DNA from: an uncultured Prevotellaceae bacterium
Lineage (GTDB): Bacteria > Bacteroidota > Bacteroidia > Bacteroidales > Bacteroidaceae
Assembly: GCA_946415705.1 (NCBI GenBank)
Contig: CAMKTN010000006.1
Span: forward strand, 25,873 to 89,872
Reading direction: 5' to 3'
Length of the DNA stretch: 64,000 bases
Below the pieces are notes generated by a model. The model did not search any database. It was not told the DNA's origin and saw only the letters and a list, made by a program, of their open reading frames with translations. The position numbers and the translations under genes are program-made. Below, in pieces: positions 27,314 through 36,267 of this stretch (within the stretch, counting starts at the first letter, position 1; each line of letters begins with the position of its first letter).

Positions 27314-28309
27314 ATGTTAGAAGAAATACAAAAAACCATAGCCCCCGAGCTGGAGCGCTACAAGGCCATCTTCCGCTCCGCCTTGCAGGCCGACAACGAG
27401 CTCCTCGCTGCCGCCCTCACCCATCTCACCCGCAAGCCGGGCAAGATGATACGCCCCACGCTCGTCATCCTCTGCGCACGCGAAGGAGGAGCCGTCACCG
27501 ATGAGGTGCTCCACGCCGCCGCAGGACTGGAGATGCTCCACACCGCCAGCCTCGTCCACGACGATGTCGTCGATGAGAGCGCCATGCGGCGCGGCCAGCG
27601 CTCCGTGAACGCGCTCTTCGACAACAAGGCCGCAGTCCTCGTGGGCGATTTCATCACCTCCAAGGCCCTCACCGAAGTCGCCTTGACCCGCCGCCTCGAG
27701 ATTGTCGATAGCATGGCCCGCCTCGGCCAGATGCTCGCCGACGGGGAGATCCAGCAGCTCAACAACACCCACAGCACCGTCTTCAGCGAGCAGGCCTACT
27801 ACGAGGTCATCACCAAGAAGACCGCCGTCCTCTTCGAGACCTGCGCCTATGCTGGCGCCCTCCTCGGCGGTGCCGATGCCGCCACCATACAGCGCCTGCA
27901 GCGCTTCGCACACCTCGTGGGACTCTGCTTCCAGATGCGCGATGACATCTTCGACTTCGACGAGAGTCTCAACGTAGGCAAGCCCAAGGGCAACGACCTC
28001 CAGGAAGGCAAACTCACCCTCCCCGTCCTCTACGCCCTTAACCAAGAACTCTCATCCCTCAACCCTCAACCCTCAGCCCTCAACCATTTCGGCCGCCTCG
28101 CCCTGCGCGTCCGCGCCCTCGAAGCCTCGCGCCTCGAGATTCAGGAGCTCGTCGATTTCACCATCCAGAGCGGTGGCATCGCCTATGCCGAGAGCGAGAT
28201 GCAGCGCCTCGCCAACGAAGCCCGCACCCTCCTCAGCGACCTCCGCGACCCCGCCGTCGCCCACGCCCTCTCCCTCTACCTCGACTTCGTCATCAAGCGA
28301 ACCCTCTAA
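27314..28309 (+). CDS. all-trans polyprenyl diphosphate synthase
   Basis: Head-to-tail prenyltransferase of 331 aa. First Asp-rich motif LVHDDVVDES, second MRDDIFDFDE, with KPGKMIRP near the N-terminus. The residue five before the first motif is Ala, not an aromatic residue, which in this family favours a long chain, such as a menaquinone side chain (inference). A repeat-derived stretch (LSSLNPQPSALNHFG, about 28056-28084) lies after the second motif. Confidence 0.9.
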   Translation: MLEEIQKTIAPELERYKAIFRSALQADNELLAAALTHLTRKPGKMIRPTLVILCAREGGAVTDEVLHAAAGLEMLHTASLVHDDVVDESAMRRGQRSVNALFDNKAAVLVGDFITSKALTEVALTRRLEIVDSMARLGQMLADGEIQQLNNTHSTVFSEQAYYEVITKKTAVLFETCAYAGALLGGADAATIQRLQRFAHLVGLCFQMRDDIFDFDESLNVGKPKGNDLQEGKLTLPVLYALNQELSSLNPQPSALNHFGRLALRVRALEASRLEIQELVDFTIQSGGIAYAESEMQRLANEARTLLSDLRDPAVAHALSLYLDFVIKRTL

Positions 28310-28412
28310 ATTTTCAATTCTCAATTTTCAATTCTCACCCATTAGCCCCATAAGCCCTATTGGCCCTAAAATTTTCAATTGTCAATTTTCAATTTTCAAT
28401 TTTCAATTCCCC
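28310..28412. repeat. A/T-rich repeat block before aroQ
   Basis: Two runs of TTTTCAATTCTCAATTTTCA-like units flank the sequence CCCATTAGCCCCATAAGCCC; it fills the whole gap up to the aroQ start. Confidence 0.9.
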
Positions 28413-28414
28413 CT

Positions 28415-28831
28415 ATGCGCCTCCTTCTCCTCAACGGTCCCAACCTCAATCTCCTCGGTCGCCGCGAGCCCGATGTCTATGGCAACCGCTCCTTCGAAGA
28501 CTACCTCCAGCAGCTCCGCCAGCAGTACCCCGACATCCAGCTCGACTACTACCAGAGCAACCATGAGGGCGACCTTATCGACCGCCTCCACGCCGACGGC
28601 TTCACCGCCGACGGCATCATCCTCAATGCCGGAGCCTACACCCACACCAGCATCGCCCTCCACGATGCCATCCGTGCCATCACAGCCCCCGTCATCGAGG
28701 TACATATCTCCAATGTCCACCAGCGCGAGCCCTTCCGCCACACCAGCCTCATCAGCGCCGCCTGCCGCGGCGTCATCTGCGGCTTCGGCCTCGACAGCTA
28801 CCGCCTCGCCATCGAAAGTTTTAGGAAGTAA
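28415..28831 (+). CDS. aroQ: 3-dehydroquinate dehydratase, type II
   Basis: Third step of the shikimate pathway. The 138 aa protein matches the small dodecameric type II enzyme: LLNGPNLNLLGRREP with the lid Arg and catalytic Tyr (VYGN), YQSNHEGDLID, ILNAGAYTHTSIAL and EVHISNVHQREPFRH with the catalytic His. The start is set at MRLLLLNGPN, because the preceding 12 in-frame codons are repeat DNA. Confidence 0.96.
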   Translation: MRLLLLNGPNLNLLGRREPDVYGNRSFEDYLQQLRQQYPDIQLDYYQSNHEGDLIDRLHADGFTADGIILNAGAYTHTSIALHDAIRAITAPVIEVHISNVHQREPFRHTSLISAACRGVICGFGLDSYRLAIESFRK

Positions 28832-29518
28832 TTGTCTCTCGACGACTACATAGAATCCCACATTGAGCCGGAGCATGAATACCTGCACGCCCTGTGGCGC
28901 GCCACGCACCTCCACCTCAACTACCCCCGCATGGCCAGTGGCCACCTGCAGGGACAGGTGTTGCGCATGCTCGTGCAGATGATCCGTCCCCGCCTCGTCC
29001 TCGAGATCGGCACCTTCACCGGCTACAGCGCCCTCGCGATGGCCAGCGCCCTCGAGCCCGGCGCCAAGCTCCACACCTTCGAGATCAACGACGAGCAAGA
29101 AGACTTCACCCGCCCCTGGCTTGAAAACTCCCCTTGGGCTGATAAAATTGAGTTGCATATCGAAGACTTCTTGAAGACCCTCTCTCCGCCCTCAATTTTC
29201 AATTCTCAATTTTCAATTCTCAATTCCATCGACATGGTCTTCATCGATGCTGACAAGCGTCACTACATCGATTACTACGAGGCCGTCCTCCCCCACGTCC
29301 GCCCCGGTGGTTACATACTTGCCGACAACACCCTCTGGGGCGGCCAGGTCGCAGATCCCGCCGCCGTTGCTGGCAAAACGTCCGCCAGCCCTGACAACGC
29401 CAAATCCTCCCAACTCCGCGGCATCCTCGCCTTCAACGACCTCGTCGCCGCCGACCCTCGCGTCGAGACCCTCATCCTCCCCCTCCGCGACGGCCTCACC
29501 ATCCTCCGCAAGAAATAA
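28832..29518 (+). CDS. SAM-dependent O-methyltransferase (COMT-like)
   Basis: A 228 aa class I methyltransferase of the catechol O-methyltransferase-like family, with SAM-binding VLEIGTFTGYSALAMA, metal-binding FIDADKRHYIDYYE and ADNTLWGG. The start is a TTG directly after the aroQ TAA, so translation probably depends on reinitiation. Residues about 121-131 (IFNSQFSILNS) come from the A/T repeat, in the loop before the FIDADK strand. Confidence 0.88.
   Translation: MSLDDYIESHIEPEHEYLHALWRATHLHLNYPRMASGHLQGQVLRMLVQMIRPRLVLEIGTFTGYSALAMASALEPGAKLHTFEINDEQEDFTRPWLENSPWADKIELHIEDFLKTLSPPSIFNSQFSILNSIDMVFIDADKRHYIDYYEAVLPHVRPGGYILADNTLWGGQVADPAAVAGKTSASPDNAKSSQLRGILAFNDLVAADPRVETLILPLRDGLTILRKK
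29193..29227. repeat. A/T-rich repeat inside the O-methyltransferase gene
   Basis: Three to four CAATTTTCAATTCT units, in frame. Confidence 0.88.
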
Positions 29519-29531
29519 ACCCACAAAGCCA

Positions 29532-29567
29532 TCGCGCCCTGCAACTCTTTCAAGTTGCAGGGCGCGA
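29532..29567 (+). terminator. intrinsic terminator after the O-methyltransferase
   Basis: Perfect 15 bp stem TCGCGCCCTGCAACT/AGTTGCAGGGCGCGA with a 6 nt loop, 14 nt after the stop codon; the tail is only weakly T-rich. Confidence 0.8.
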
Positions 29568-29611
29568 CGCTTTATCTATAATCCATCACCCTTTGGGGGA
29601 TGAAAGTGGCC

Positions 29612-29779
29612 TTATTTCTCCCAGATGTCCCACTCACCATGTTGCTTGCTCTCGAAATCACCGGGGGCTACGCCTTCGTGTTCTTTGTCAATGCGGGCAT
29701 TAGGATCGCTCCCTGCGAGGATTTGTTCGGGGGCAGCATTGAAGACCTCAGTCTGCGGCTGCATATATACCTTTTTCAT
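29612..29779 (-). CDS. 55 aa small protein, MKKxYxQP family, copy 1
   Basis: Short gene downstream of the giant secreted protein in the same direction. It begins MKKVYMQPQTEVFNAAPEQI, has a LAGS segment near residue 21-24, and ends in an acidic tryptophan-containing tail (GEWDIWEK). A second member at 37935-38099 shares the start (MKKIYIQPE), length and tail and also follows a giant secreted protein. No signal peptide or known domain is recognised. The two copies in equivalent positions support this as a real gene; it may be a peptide precursor or a partner of the secreted protein. Confidence 0.75.
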   Translation of the reverse strand: MKKVYMQPQTEVFNAAPEQILAGSDPNARIDKEHEGVAPGDFESKQHGEWDIWEK

Positions 29780-29807
29780 TGTCTTTGATCTTAAATGTTA
29801 TCTATTC

Positions 29808-29897
29808 TTTCACACGAATGACCCATGAATGAAACCATGAATTTATCACGAATTAATGAATAATTGATGACCTCATTCATGAGTAATTCGTGTGAAA
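29808..29897. repeat. imperfect inverted repeat between the giant gene and the small gene
   Basis: 29808-29831 and 29874-29897 are reverse complements at 22 of 24 positions (TTTCACACGAAT...CATGAATG). It could be a terminator or an RNA processing hairpin controlling expression of the 55 aa gene. Confidence 0.75.
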
Positions 29898-29904
29898 CCT
29901 TTAT

Positions 29905-32900
29905 TTATCTCACAAATACCTTCTTGCCGTTCACAATGTTGATGCCACGCTGTACCTTGCTCATGCGCTGGCCGCCGAGGTTGAAGATGCTCTCCACCTC
30001 TTCGCGGGTAGCCTGGCGTGTCTCAGTGATGCCCGTGGTCTCATCTTCGAACACGAAGGTGAAGGACTTCACGCCAGCAGGAATATCAGTTGCTTTGATA
30101 TAAGCCTTGCCTGCGTTGATAACACCATCGGCGTTGTTAATAACGAAGTTACTGCCTTTGAGACCATAGACTTCGCCAATTTCCAGGAATTTGGGAGCCG
30201 TAGTACCGATGAGCAGGTTGTCGTTCTCATCATTGCCATCAGAGCCGTTATCGAACTCTGTATCACCATCAGCGAAGTTGACGGTCACATTGGTGCTCTT
30301 GCCTTCAGCATCCTTGTTGTAGAGCAGCACGCCCTGACCACCCTTGATAGGCTCCTTAATCTTCTTGTAAGTGATGATGCCCTCGTCGGAGATGCTTTCC
30401 ACGCGCCAAGCGGTGTAGCCCACAGTCGAAGAGGAAGAGAAGTCCATCGGATTCACAGAGCAGTAAGTAGCGTAGCCGTCCTTGTTGAGGGTCACGGTCT
30501 CGGAGGCATTAGATAACTTATAGAGCTGGATGTCTTGCTGATTAGTATATGAAGTGCTCTTATAATAGCGGAAACGTAGTTGATTAGATGCACTATTATA
30601 TCGGAGATAAGCGCCACCAGACACAATAGTCACATTTTCATCTTCTTCTATTGAGATAGTGTTAGTATAGGCTGTCTCGTCAGAAGTTACCATTCCGTTT
30701 GCGTTGGATGTCTGTCCAATATAATATCCGCTTGCACTCTGAATGGTGCCTGCCGTAGCATCAATAGTGAATGTTGCAGCCTTTGTGTCGTTATTAGCGG
30801 CAATAACACCTTCATTAATCTCTACATCAATAGTATTCTTTGTTGCATCCAATGTCTCAAGACTACCGTCAAATGCCACACTGCCATCCTCATAAACAAT
30901 CAGATACTCACCATCGGTGATATCCTCGGTGGCTGTCACCTTAGTGAATCCGTTGGCCGGAGCCGTTGTGCGACCTTCAGGAGCCGTCACCGTGAATACC
31001 TGCTGTACATCAACTGCAGGCAAGAAGTAAGCGGTTTCGGCAGCACTGAAGGTGACTGTTGCAGTACCCACAGCAAGGGGAGTTACCGTAACATTGCCTT
31101 CTGAATCAACAGCAACTGTCAGGACGCTGGTGTTGGATGATTCGGCTGTAATGACTCCGTCAAAGCCTGTGCTTCCGCTAACAAGACCTTCCAGTTTTGT
31201 ATCATATACGGTAGAGTTGGTATCAAAAGCAATCTCGATGACATTCTCTTGTTTCTCAGCCGCATTCACGGTGACCTCGAAGGTTGCTGTGACATCCTTA
31301 TACAGGTCGCTGTTAGACGCGGTTGCTGTAACAGTTACTGTAGTGGTACCAATTTCTCCAACTATATATTGATCGCCATCGATATAGAGAACACCCTCAT
31401 TGCTGGAAGAGAAGCTGAAGATAACACCTTCGTCAGCCTTTACAGGATCTACAACGCTGATAGTGCCAACCTCTGCATTATCGGTCAAGCTGCTGATATT
31501 GATTGCAGGAATCGTGGTAGCGTCAACGCGTGTGTCAGCCACCGTGACAGGTATTTCAACAGTCCCTGCCTTGTAGCTGAGAGTTGCAGCTTGGTTGACA
31601 GTAATCGTTGTTGAGCCAACCTTTAAGCCAGTAACGACACCCTCTTCTGTCACAGTTGCAATAGTCTCGTCAGCAGATTCATAGGTATATGCACCTTCAG
31701 AGCTGCTGCTGATGTGGTCTGCAACATTTGTCGAAAGATCTGCATTCTTGAAATCAAGGGCAATATCACTTGTCTTGGAAAGGTCGCTCGCAGGCTTCTC
31801 TACACGGCTGACAATGTAGTTGTTGGCTGCTACTTCAGGGGCATTTGAGTATGTGGTAAGGCCACCATAAATGGTCACTACATCACCAAGCTGAAGGTCA
31901 TCAGCGGAGCTGAAAGCTGCGTTGTTCAAGCCCTTACCCTTGTAAACAAGGAGTTGGTTGTCGGTGCCTCCGTCATCAGAAATGTAGTAACGGTAGTTGG
32001 AGCCGTCACCCATGATGCTCGTTTTGTAGAATGCAGATACAATACCTGTGATATATACATTTTCGGATGTACCACTTGCAGGGGTAGCTGCGATAGCCTG
32101 AGCTACAGTGTAAGGATTGTTCTCAGTGCCGGGAGCATTGGGATCTTGATTGGTGACCGTCATCTCATAGGTCTCAGCTTTCTCGCTGTAGTCGCTGTTG
32201 CCAGCGTAGGTGGCAGTGAAAGTAACAGTGCCGGCAGCTACAAGGGTAACAGCACCCGTTGAAGCATCGATAGTAGCTACTTCGTCGTTGTTTCCGCTCC
32301 ATGTTACGACTGCACCTTCAACAGCTGCATCGTTATAAGTAACGGCTGCTGCGAGGCTACCAGCCTCTGTTCCATCAAAGACATTGGTATTGGTGATACC
32401 TGTTGCATCGATGGCAAGTGTGGGCTCTGCCAGATTCTTTGTAATCTCGACAGAAACGACAGAACTCTCATTCTCATCCTTCACAGCCTTCGCATAGAGG
32501 GTCGTGGTCGCTGTGATGGTGAGGGCCTCTGAGTAGTCGTTCCAATTCTCGCCGTCGAAGCTATACTTGATGGCAGCGCCTTCAGTTTCACAGGTGATAG
32601 TGGCGGTGGTTGAGAAGAGGAAAGGATTTGCGGCAACATTAATGGTAGGCTTTTCCACTGCTGCGGCTACAACAGTCGTGCAGTAGCTAGAATAGGTATC
32701 GGGGGTACCTGTGCTCCATTCAATGCTTATTTGATTAAGATACATTGCACCATTATTGGAACGCATACCGATATATTCATAGTCGTCAGAAATCGTTAAT
32801 TCTGTGCTGGTTCCATAAACGATACTACCTATTTTTGTTCCTTGTACTGTTGCTGTTCCATACAAATTTGCGGCTTCAGTATAAGCCGTATTTTTTCCAT

Positions 32901-34470
32901 AAACATCCAACGATCTGCCTGTTGAAGTACCGGCATTCCATTTAACTGTCACCTTTTTTACTTTACCGCCAGAAGTAGTTGATACAATACCGCTTGGCGA
33001 TTGCGCACGTATTTGGATTGCGGTATCGGCAGGTTTTGTTGTGCTATTTCCAGCATACACAGCAGCTGAACCGTCTGTAGTACTCTTACCCGACCAGGTA
33101 GTATAAGATCCAGGACTTCCGAATGTGCTACTTGTCAGATTGTCAGTAATAATCGTTTGCGTTCCTGCTGTTACATCTGCAAACACAGCATAATAAGTAA
33201 CATCGCTATCACCCATTGTTGCAGAGGTGACGAATTCAGGAGCATCATCGGTTGTGCCATCGATAGCCTCTGCTACCCAGCCTACAAAAGTCTTTCCATG
33301 CAAAACGCCAGGATTTGCGGGGAACGTAATTGCAGCACCTTCCTCAAAAGTATCGCTAGTCGTTTCGCCATTCACACTGAAGGTGGCCGTATGAGTAGGA
33401 ATAGGTGTGCTGTCTGTGACAGTTAGGTCATAGGTCGCAGATGATTCATCATATTCTCCCTCCACACCCGCGTAGGTGGCGGTGAAAGTTACATCACCGG
33501 CAGCAACAAGTGTGACGACACCTGTCGCAGCATCGATAGTAGCTACGGCATCATTATCACCGCTCCATGTTATAGTAGCACCGTCTATAGGATTGCCATC
33601 ATTATCCTTCACTATCGCAGACAGAGTACCAGCCTCTGTGCTTGGATAAACATCTGTATTAGTGATGCCAGTAGCATCAATGGTGGTGGTGGTGGCCACG
33701 GAAGTATTAATCGTGTAAGCAGCTGTAGCCACCTCACTATCATTGTTGCCATCCTTCACCGCAATAGCTTTGATGGTCATGCTCTCGCTTACGCTGATAG
33801 CAGTGGTATATTGTGTGCTGCTGCTGCTGGGATCTGTGCCATCTGTCGTATAATAAATGGTAGCGTCATTTGTCTCTGAGCTAATCGTCACAGACTGAGC
33901 AGAGTTGTAAGTACCAGCAGCTGGAGAGAAGGTAGGAGTGGCACAAGTGGGAGTGCCGCCGCCTGTTGTGTAGGTTACCTTCACGCTCTTTACATAAATG
34001 GCTTTTGTAGCTTTAGAAGGCTTTGTCACCGTTACAACAATTCCTCCACTTGCAGACCCTGTGAATGTGTAATTAGCAGCAGATGTTGATAAACTTTGGG
34101 AATCACCACCGAATGCATTACCTCCGACAGTAACAGAAGCTGTAGCTGATACACCACTAGCGGTACTAGCATTAACAACTACTTCTGTGATTGTCCCAGA
34201 AATGTCACTTGTGCTTAAGCGGATATATTGCACTTGTGCACTATTGGTTCCATAGTGGATACCTTTAGTATTGTCAAAATTTGACTCTGTGCCATCAGAA
34301 GTCACAGTCCACAAGGCACCATCATCTGCAGTGCCGGAACCATTACATTTAGTTGTAAATGTTAGAGTACTAGTGTCGTCTGCCCATGCCGCACTGCTGC
34401 CCATTCCGAGCAGTACCGCGAGCAACATCAGCAGCCTTATACTGCTGAGCTTGTGTAATAAATGTTTCAT
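29905..34470 (-). CDS. giant secreted multi-domain surface protein, likely T9SS cargo
   Basis: 1521 aa with a signal peptide (LLMLLAVLLGMGSSAAWAD). Visible domains: a chitobiase/beta-hexosaminidase C-terminal-like repeat (PTFSPAAGTYNSAQSVTIS, YYTTDGTDPS) near residue 175-255 and a second near 640; Ig-like BIG_2 repeats (GDVTFTATYAG; GTVTFTATYAGNSDY); an InlB-like segment (KTFVGWVAEA); and an OB-like DUF6359-type region (NPYTVAQAIAATP...VYITGIVSAF). The C-terminus NLGGQRMSKVQRGINIVNGK resembles Prevotella T9SS sorting tails. No catalytic site is recognised; an adhesin or matrix role is inferred. Base composition is lower in G+C than neighbours. Confidence 0.85.
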   Translation of the reverse strand: MKHLLHKLSSIRLLMLLAVLLGMGSSAAWADDTSTLTFTTKCNGSGTADDGALWTVTSDGTESNFDNTKGIHYGTNSAQVQYIRLSTSDISGTITEVVVNASTASGVSATASVTVGGNAFGGDSQSLSTSAANYTFTGSASGGIVVTVTKPSKATKAIYVKSVKVTYTTGGGTPTCATPTFSPAAGTYNSAQSVTISSETNDATIYYTTDGTDPSSSSTQYTTAISVSESMTIKAIAVKDGNNDSEVATAAYTINTSVATTTTIDATGITNTDVYPSTEAGTLSAIVKDNDGNPIDGATITWSGDNDAVATIDAATGVVTLVAAGDVTFTATYAGVEGEYDESSATYDLTVTDSTPIPTHTATFSVNGETTSDTFEEGAAITFPANPGVLHGKTFVGWVAEAIDGTTDDAPEFVTSATMGDSDVTYYAVFADVTAGTQTIITDNLTSSTFGSPGSYTTWSGKSTTDGSAAVYAGNSTTKPADTAIQIRAQSPSGIVSTTSGGKVKKVTVKWNAGTSTGRSLDVYGKNTAYTEAANLYGTATVQGTKIGSIVYGTSTELTISDDYEYIGMRSNNGAMYLNQISIEWSTGTPDTYSSYCTTVVAAAVEKPTINVAANPFLFSTTATITCETEGAAIKYSFDGENWNDYSEALTITATTTLYAKAVKDENESSVVSVEITKNLAEPTLAIDATGITNTNVFDGTEAGSLAAAVTYNDAAVEGAVVTWSGNNDEVATIDASTGAVTLVAAGTVTFTATYAGNSDYSEKAETYEMTVTNQDPNAPGTENNPYTVAQAIAATPASGTSENVYITGIVSAFYKTSIMGDGSNYRYYISDDGGTDNQLLVYKGKGLNNAAFSSADDLQLGDVVTIYGGLTTYSNAPEVAANNYIVSRVEKPASDLSKTSDIALDFKNADLSTNVADHISSSSEGAYTYESADETIATVTEEGVVTGLKVGSTTITVNQAATLSYKAGTVEIPVTVADTRVDATTIPAINISSLTDNAEVGTISVVDPVKADEGVIFSFSSSNEGVLYIDGDQYIVGEIGTTTVTVTATASNSDLYKDVTATFEVTVNAAEKQENVIEIAFDTNSTVYDTKLEGLVSGSTGFDGVITAESSNTSVLTVAVDSEGNVTVTPLAVGTATVTFSAAETAYFLPAVDVQQVFTVTAPEGRTTAPANGFTKVTATEDITDGEYLIVYEDGSVAFDGSLETLDATKNTIDVEINEGVIAANNDTKAATFTIDATAGTIQSASGYYIGQTSNANGMVTSDETAYTNTISIEEDENVTIVSGGAYLRYNSASNQLRFRYYKSTSYTNQQDIQLYKLSNASETVTLNKDGYATYCSVNPMDFSSSSTVGYTAWRVESISDEGIITYKKIKEPIKGGQGVLLYNKDAEGKSTNVTVNFADGDTEFDNGSDGNDENDNLLIGTTAPKFLEIGEVYGLKGSNFVINNADGVINAGKAYIKATDIPAGVKSFTFVFEDETTGITETRQATREEVESIFNLGGQRMSKVQRGINIVNGKKVFVR

Positions 34471-34507
34471 TGTGAATTTGTTTTTAGTTAAAGTGATGTT
34501 TTGCGCG

Positions 34508-34539
34508 CAAAGGTACTGTTTTTTTGTGTGAGGTGCAAA
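34508..34539 (-). promoter_or_regulatory. promoter of the giant secreted protein
   Basis: Minus-strand TTTG at 34536-34539 and TACCTTTG at 34508-34515 with a 20 nt spacer, 38 nt before the start codon. Confidence 0.75.
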
Positions 34540-35177
34540 GTTTTTCGCATCTCTTTACCGCCATACGGCTATTTTTTGCTTTATATTAACCACAAAGCAG
34601 CATAGAAGGAACTTAAATCTGGTTTAAATCTCAACTTAAATCTTCTCTTTAACACGAATTAGCCATAATGAATCCACGAATTACCATAAAATCCTTCTAC
34701 CATCAAAGACCACGGATTATGCGGATTCAACGGATAAAGACAGATTTAAGATCCATTCTTTATCCATGCAATTCTTGATAATTTATGGTTTAATTCATGG
34801 CCAATTTATGTCCGAAAAGATATTTAAGTCTTTTTTTATGTATGATTTACGTTCCCTGATAGAACTTTCGACACTGTACAACATGCCGCAGATATATGTG
34901 TAGCGGGCGAAAGAGCAAGGAGCGTGAGTCGGAAGAGCAAGGAGCGTGAGTCGGAAGAGCAAGGTGCGTGAGGTGGATCACCATGGTGGTCCACCCAGAA
35001 GGTATAGGCGCATCGGGCTGAAGGTATAGGCGCGTTGGGCAACGGGGTTGAGGGTTTATGGTTAAGGGATTATGGTTGAGGGCAGAGGGCTGAGGGTTAA
35101 GATTGATTATAATGTAAAAGTTTTCAATTTTATGGCAATATTTTGTTAGATAGCGGATAATCAAGGATTTAGTAGAA
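34540..35177. other. non-coding stretch with dispersed and tandem repeats
   Basis: No convincing gene. It holds an ACCACGGATTATGCGGATTC-type dispersed repeat (about 34710-34740), three tandem 22 bp units GAAGAGCAAGGAGCGTGAGT (about 34909-34975), and two 21-22 bp units GAAGGTATAGGCGC (about 34999-35040). Open frames here consist of repeat translation. Confidence 0.7.
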
Positions 35178-35520
35178 ATTAAATAGGCGTTTTTAGCGTT
35201 TAAATAGGCATTTTTCGTGTTAAATAGCGGGTTTTTACTCGCTAAATAGGCACTTTTTCTTGCTAATTCGCCCTTTTTCAAGCCAATTTTGGTTGAAAAA
35301 TATGCTAAATAGGCAGTTTTCGAGCGCAACGACGAGCCACAGACAGCCCAATCGCGCGACAGCGCACCTCATCAAAAAGTGCGTATTTATCTCAAAAAAA
35401 TAGCGGTATTTAACAACAAAAAGTGCCTATTTAACGACTAAAACGGCCTATTTAACAAGAAAAAGTGCCTATTTAGCAAGCAAAACAGCCTATTTAAACG
35501 CAAAAAGTGCCTATTTAAAT
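35178..35520. repeat. two converging arrays of ~20-21 bp repeats
   Basis: The left array (35178-35325, about seven units of CTAAATAGGCACTTTTTCTTG type) and the right array (about 35374-35520, about seven units of CAAGAAAAAGTGCCTATTTA type) are inverted relative to each other around a roughly 50 bp unrelated, G/C-rich centre. Units share AAAGTGCCTATTTA with varying linkers and a period near 20-21 bp. Together they form a large imperfect palindrome. Confidence 0.85.
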
Positions 35521-35690
35521 CAGCTAATCATTTGATTATCAGCAAACATCTATATAAATAAAAATTTTGAAACTTTTATTAAATTATTTTGAGACCGTAG
35601 GCCTACTCAAATAGAAGATCAAGCAAAAGGCATGTTTTTCTCGACCACGGATTACGCGGATTCCACGGATAAAGACTGAACTTAAATCGG

Positions 35691-36266
35691 TCATAAATCG
35701 GAACTTAAATCTTTTGCAGGTAAAATTAACTTATACATGCGAAGAGTCTCTTTGTTGGGATTGGGCAACTCTGCCGCAACAAAATCACAGTGATAGTAGA
35801 AGCCCACAGCATTATACCCATGTTGATTATAAGCCTCTACCGTAAGGAATTGGCATCCACCTATATTCTGGGACGGTTCCAAAGCCTTCTGTGCTACGGC
35901 TTCAATGATAAACTCTCCGATTCCTTGATGTCGTTTATCTTCTCTGACAGCTAAATAGGTTATCTCCAATGCCGGGTAATTGGCTTTCGCCCAGAAGGTG
36001 TCTTTGTAGCCATACGAAATATCAGGCTTTGGAAAGAAACTGCTTTGCATCTCCTCTTTGTCGTTAGAGTCAAGAATCAAAGAGTCGTAACTTAAGGCTA
36101 CCATTGCAACAATCTCTTCAGCCTCTAAGACAGCATACACATGACAATAATTATAATCAATACACCATTGAAGTCCCTCATGAATAAATTTGTCCATAGT
36201 AGGGACTCCGCTATAGAATGGGGAAAGCACAGAGGTGTCGCGAATCCTTTCAAATCGGAGCTGCAT
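35691..36266 (-). CDS. GNAT-family N-acetyltransferase, tandem cassette copy 1
   Basis: 191 aa acetyltransferase. Conserved features are MDKFI near residue 24, the central strand YPALEITYLAV, the acetyl-CoA loop REDKRHQGIGEFI (Q/RxxGxG/A type), GCQFLTVEA and the late YNAVGFYYHCDF. The layout resembles TacT/AtaT-type toxins that acetylate aminoacyl-tRNA, but this is only family-level inference. The start at 36266 lies one base after the stop of the upstream 54 aa gene, and the paralogue at 36838-37413 has exactly the same length with an equivalent junction. Confidence 0.8.
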   Translation of the reverse strand: MQLRFERIRDTSVLSPFYSGVPTMDKFIHEGLQWCIDYNYCHVYAVLEAEEIVAMVALSYDSLILDSNDKEEMQSSFFPKPDISYGYKDTFWAKANYPALEITYLAVREDKRHQGIGEFIIEAVAQKALEPSQNIGGCQFLTVEAYNQHGYNAVGFYYHCDFVAAELPNPNKETLRMYKLILPAKDLSSDL

Positions 36267-36267
36267 T

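Noticed and set aside
29600..29788. Plus-strand 62-codon frame
   Set aside because: It is the antisense of the 55 aa MKKVYMQP gene, which is supported by a paralogue in an equivalent position.
31052..34531. Several short plus-strand frames opposite the 1521 aa gene
   Set aside because: Compositional shadows of Thr/Val/Ala-rich repeats on the other strand.
34836..35329. Two overlapping minus-strand frames with AYL-rich peptides
   Set aside because: They are translations of tandem repeats (AKNAYL pattern from the 20 bp units) with no start signal.
35178..35520. CRISPR array
   Set aside because: Units are 20-21 bp with no unique 30-40 bp spacers, arranged as mirror arrays, and no cas genes are present.
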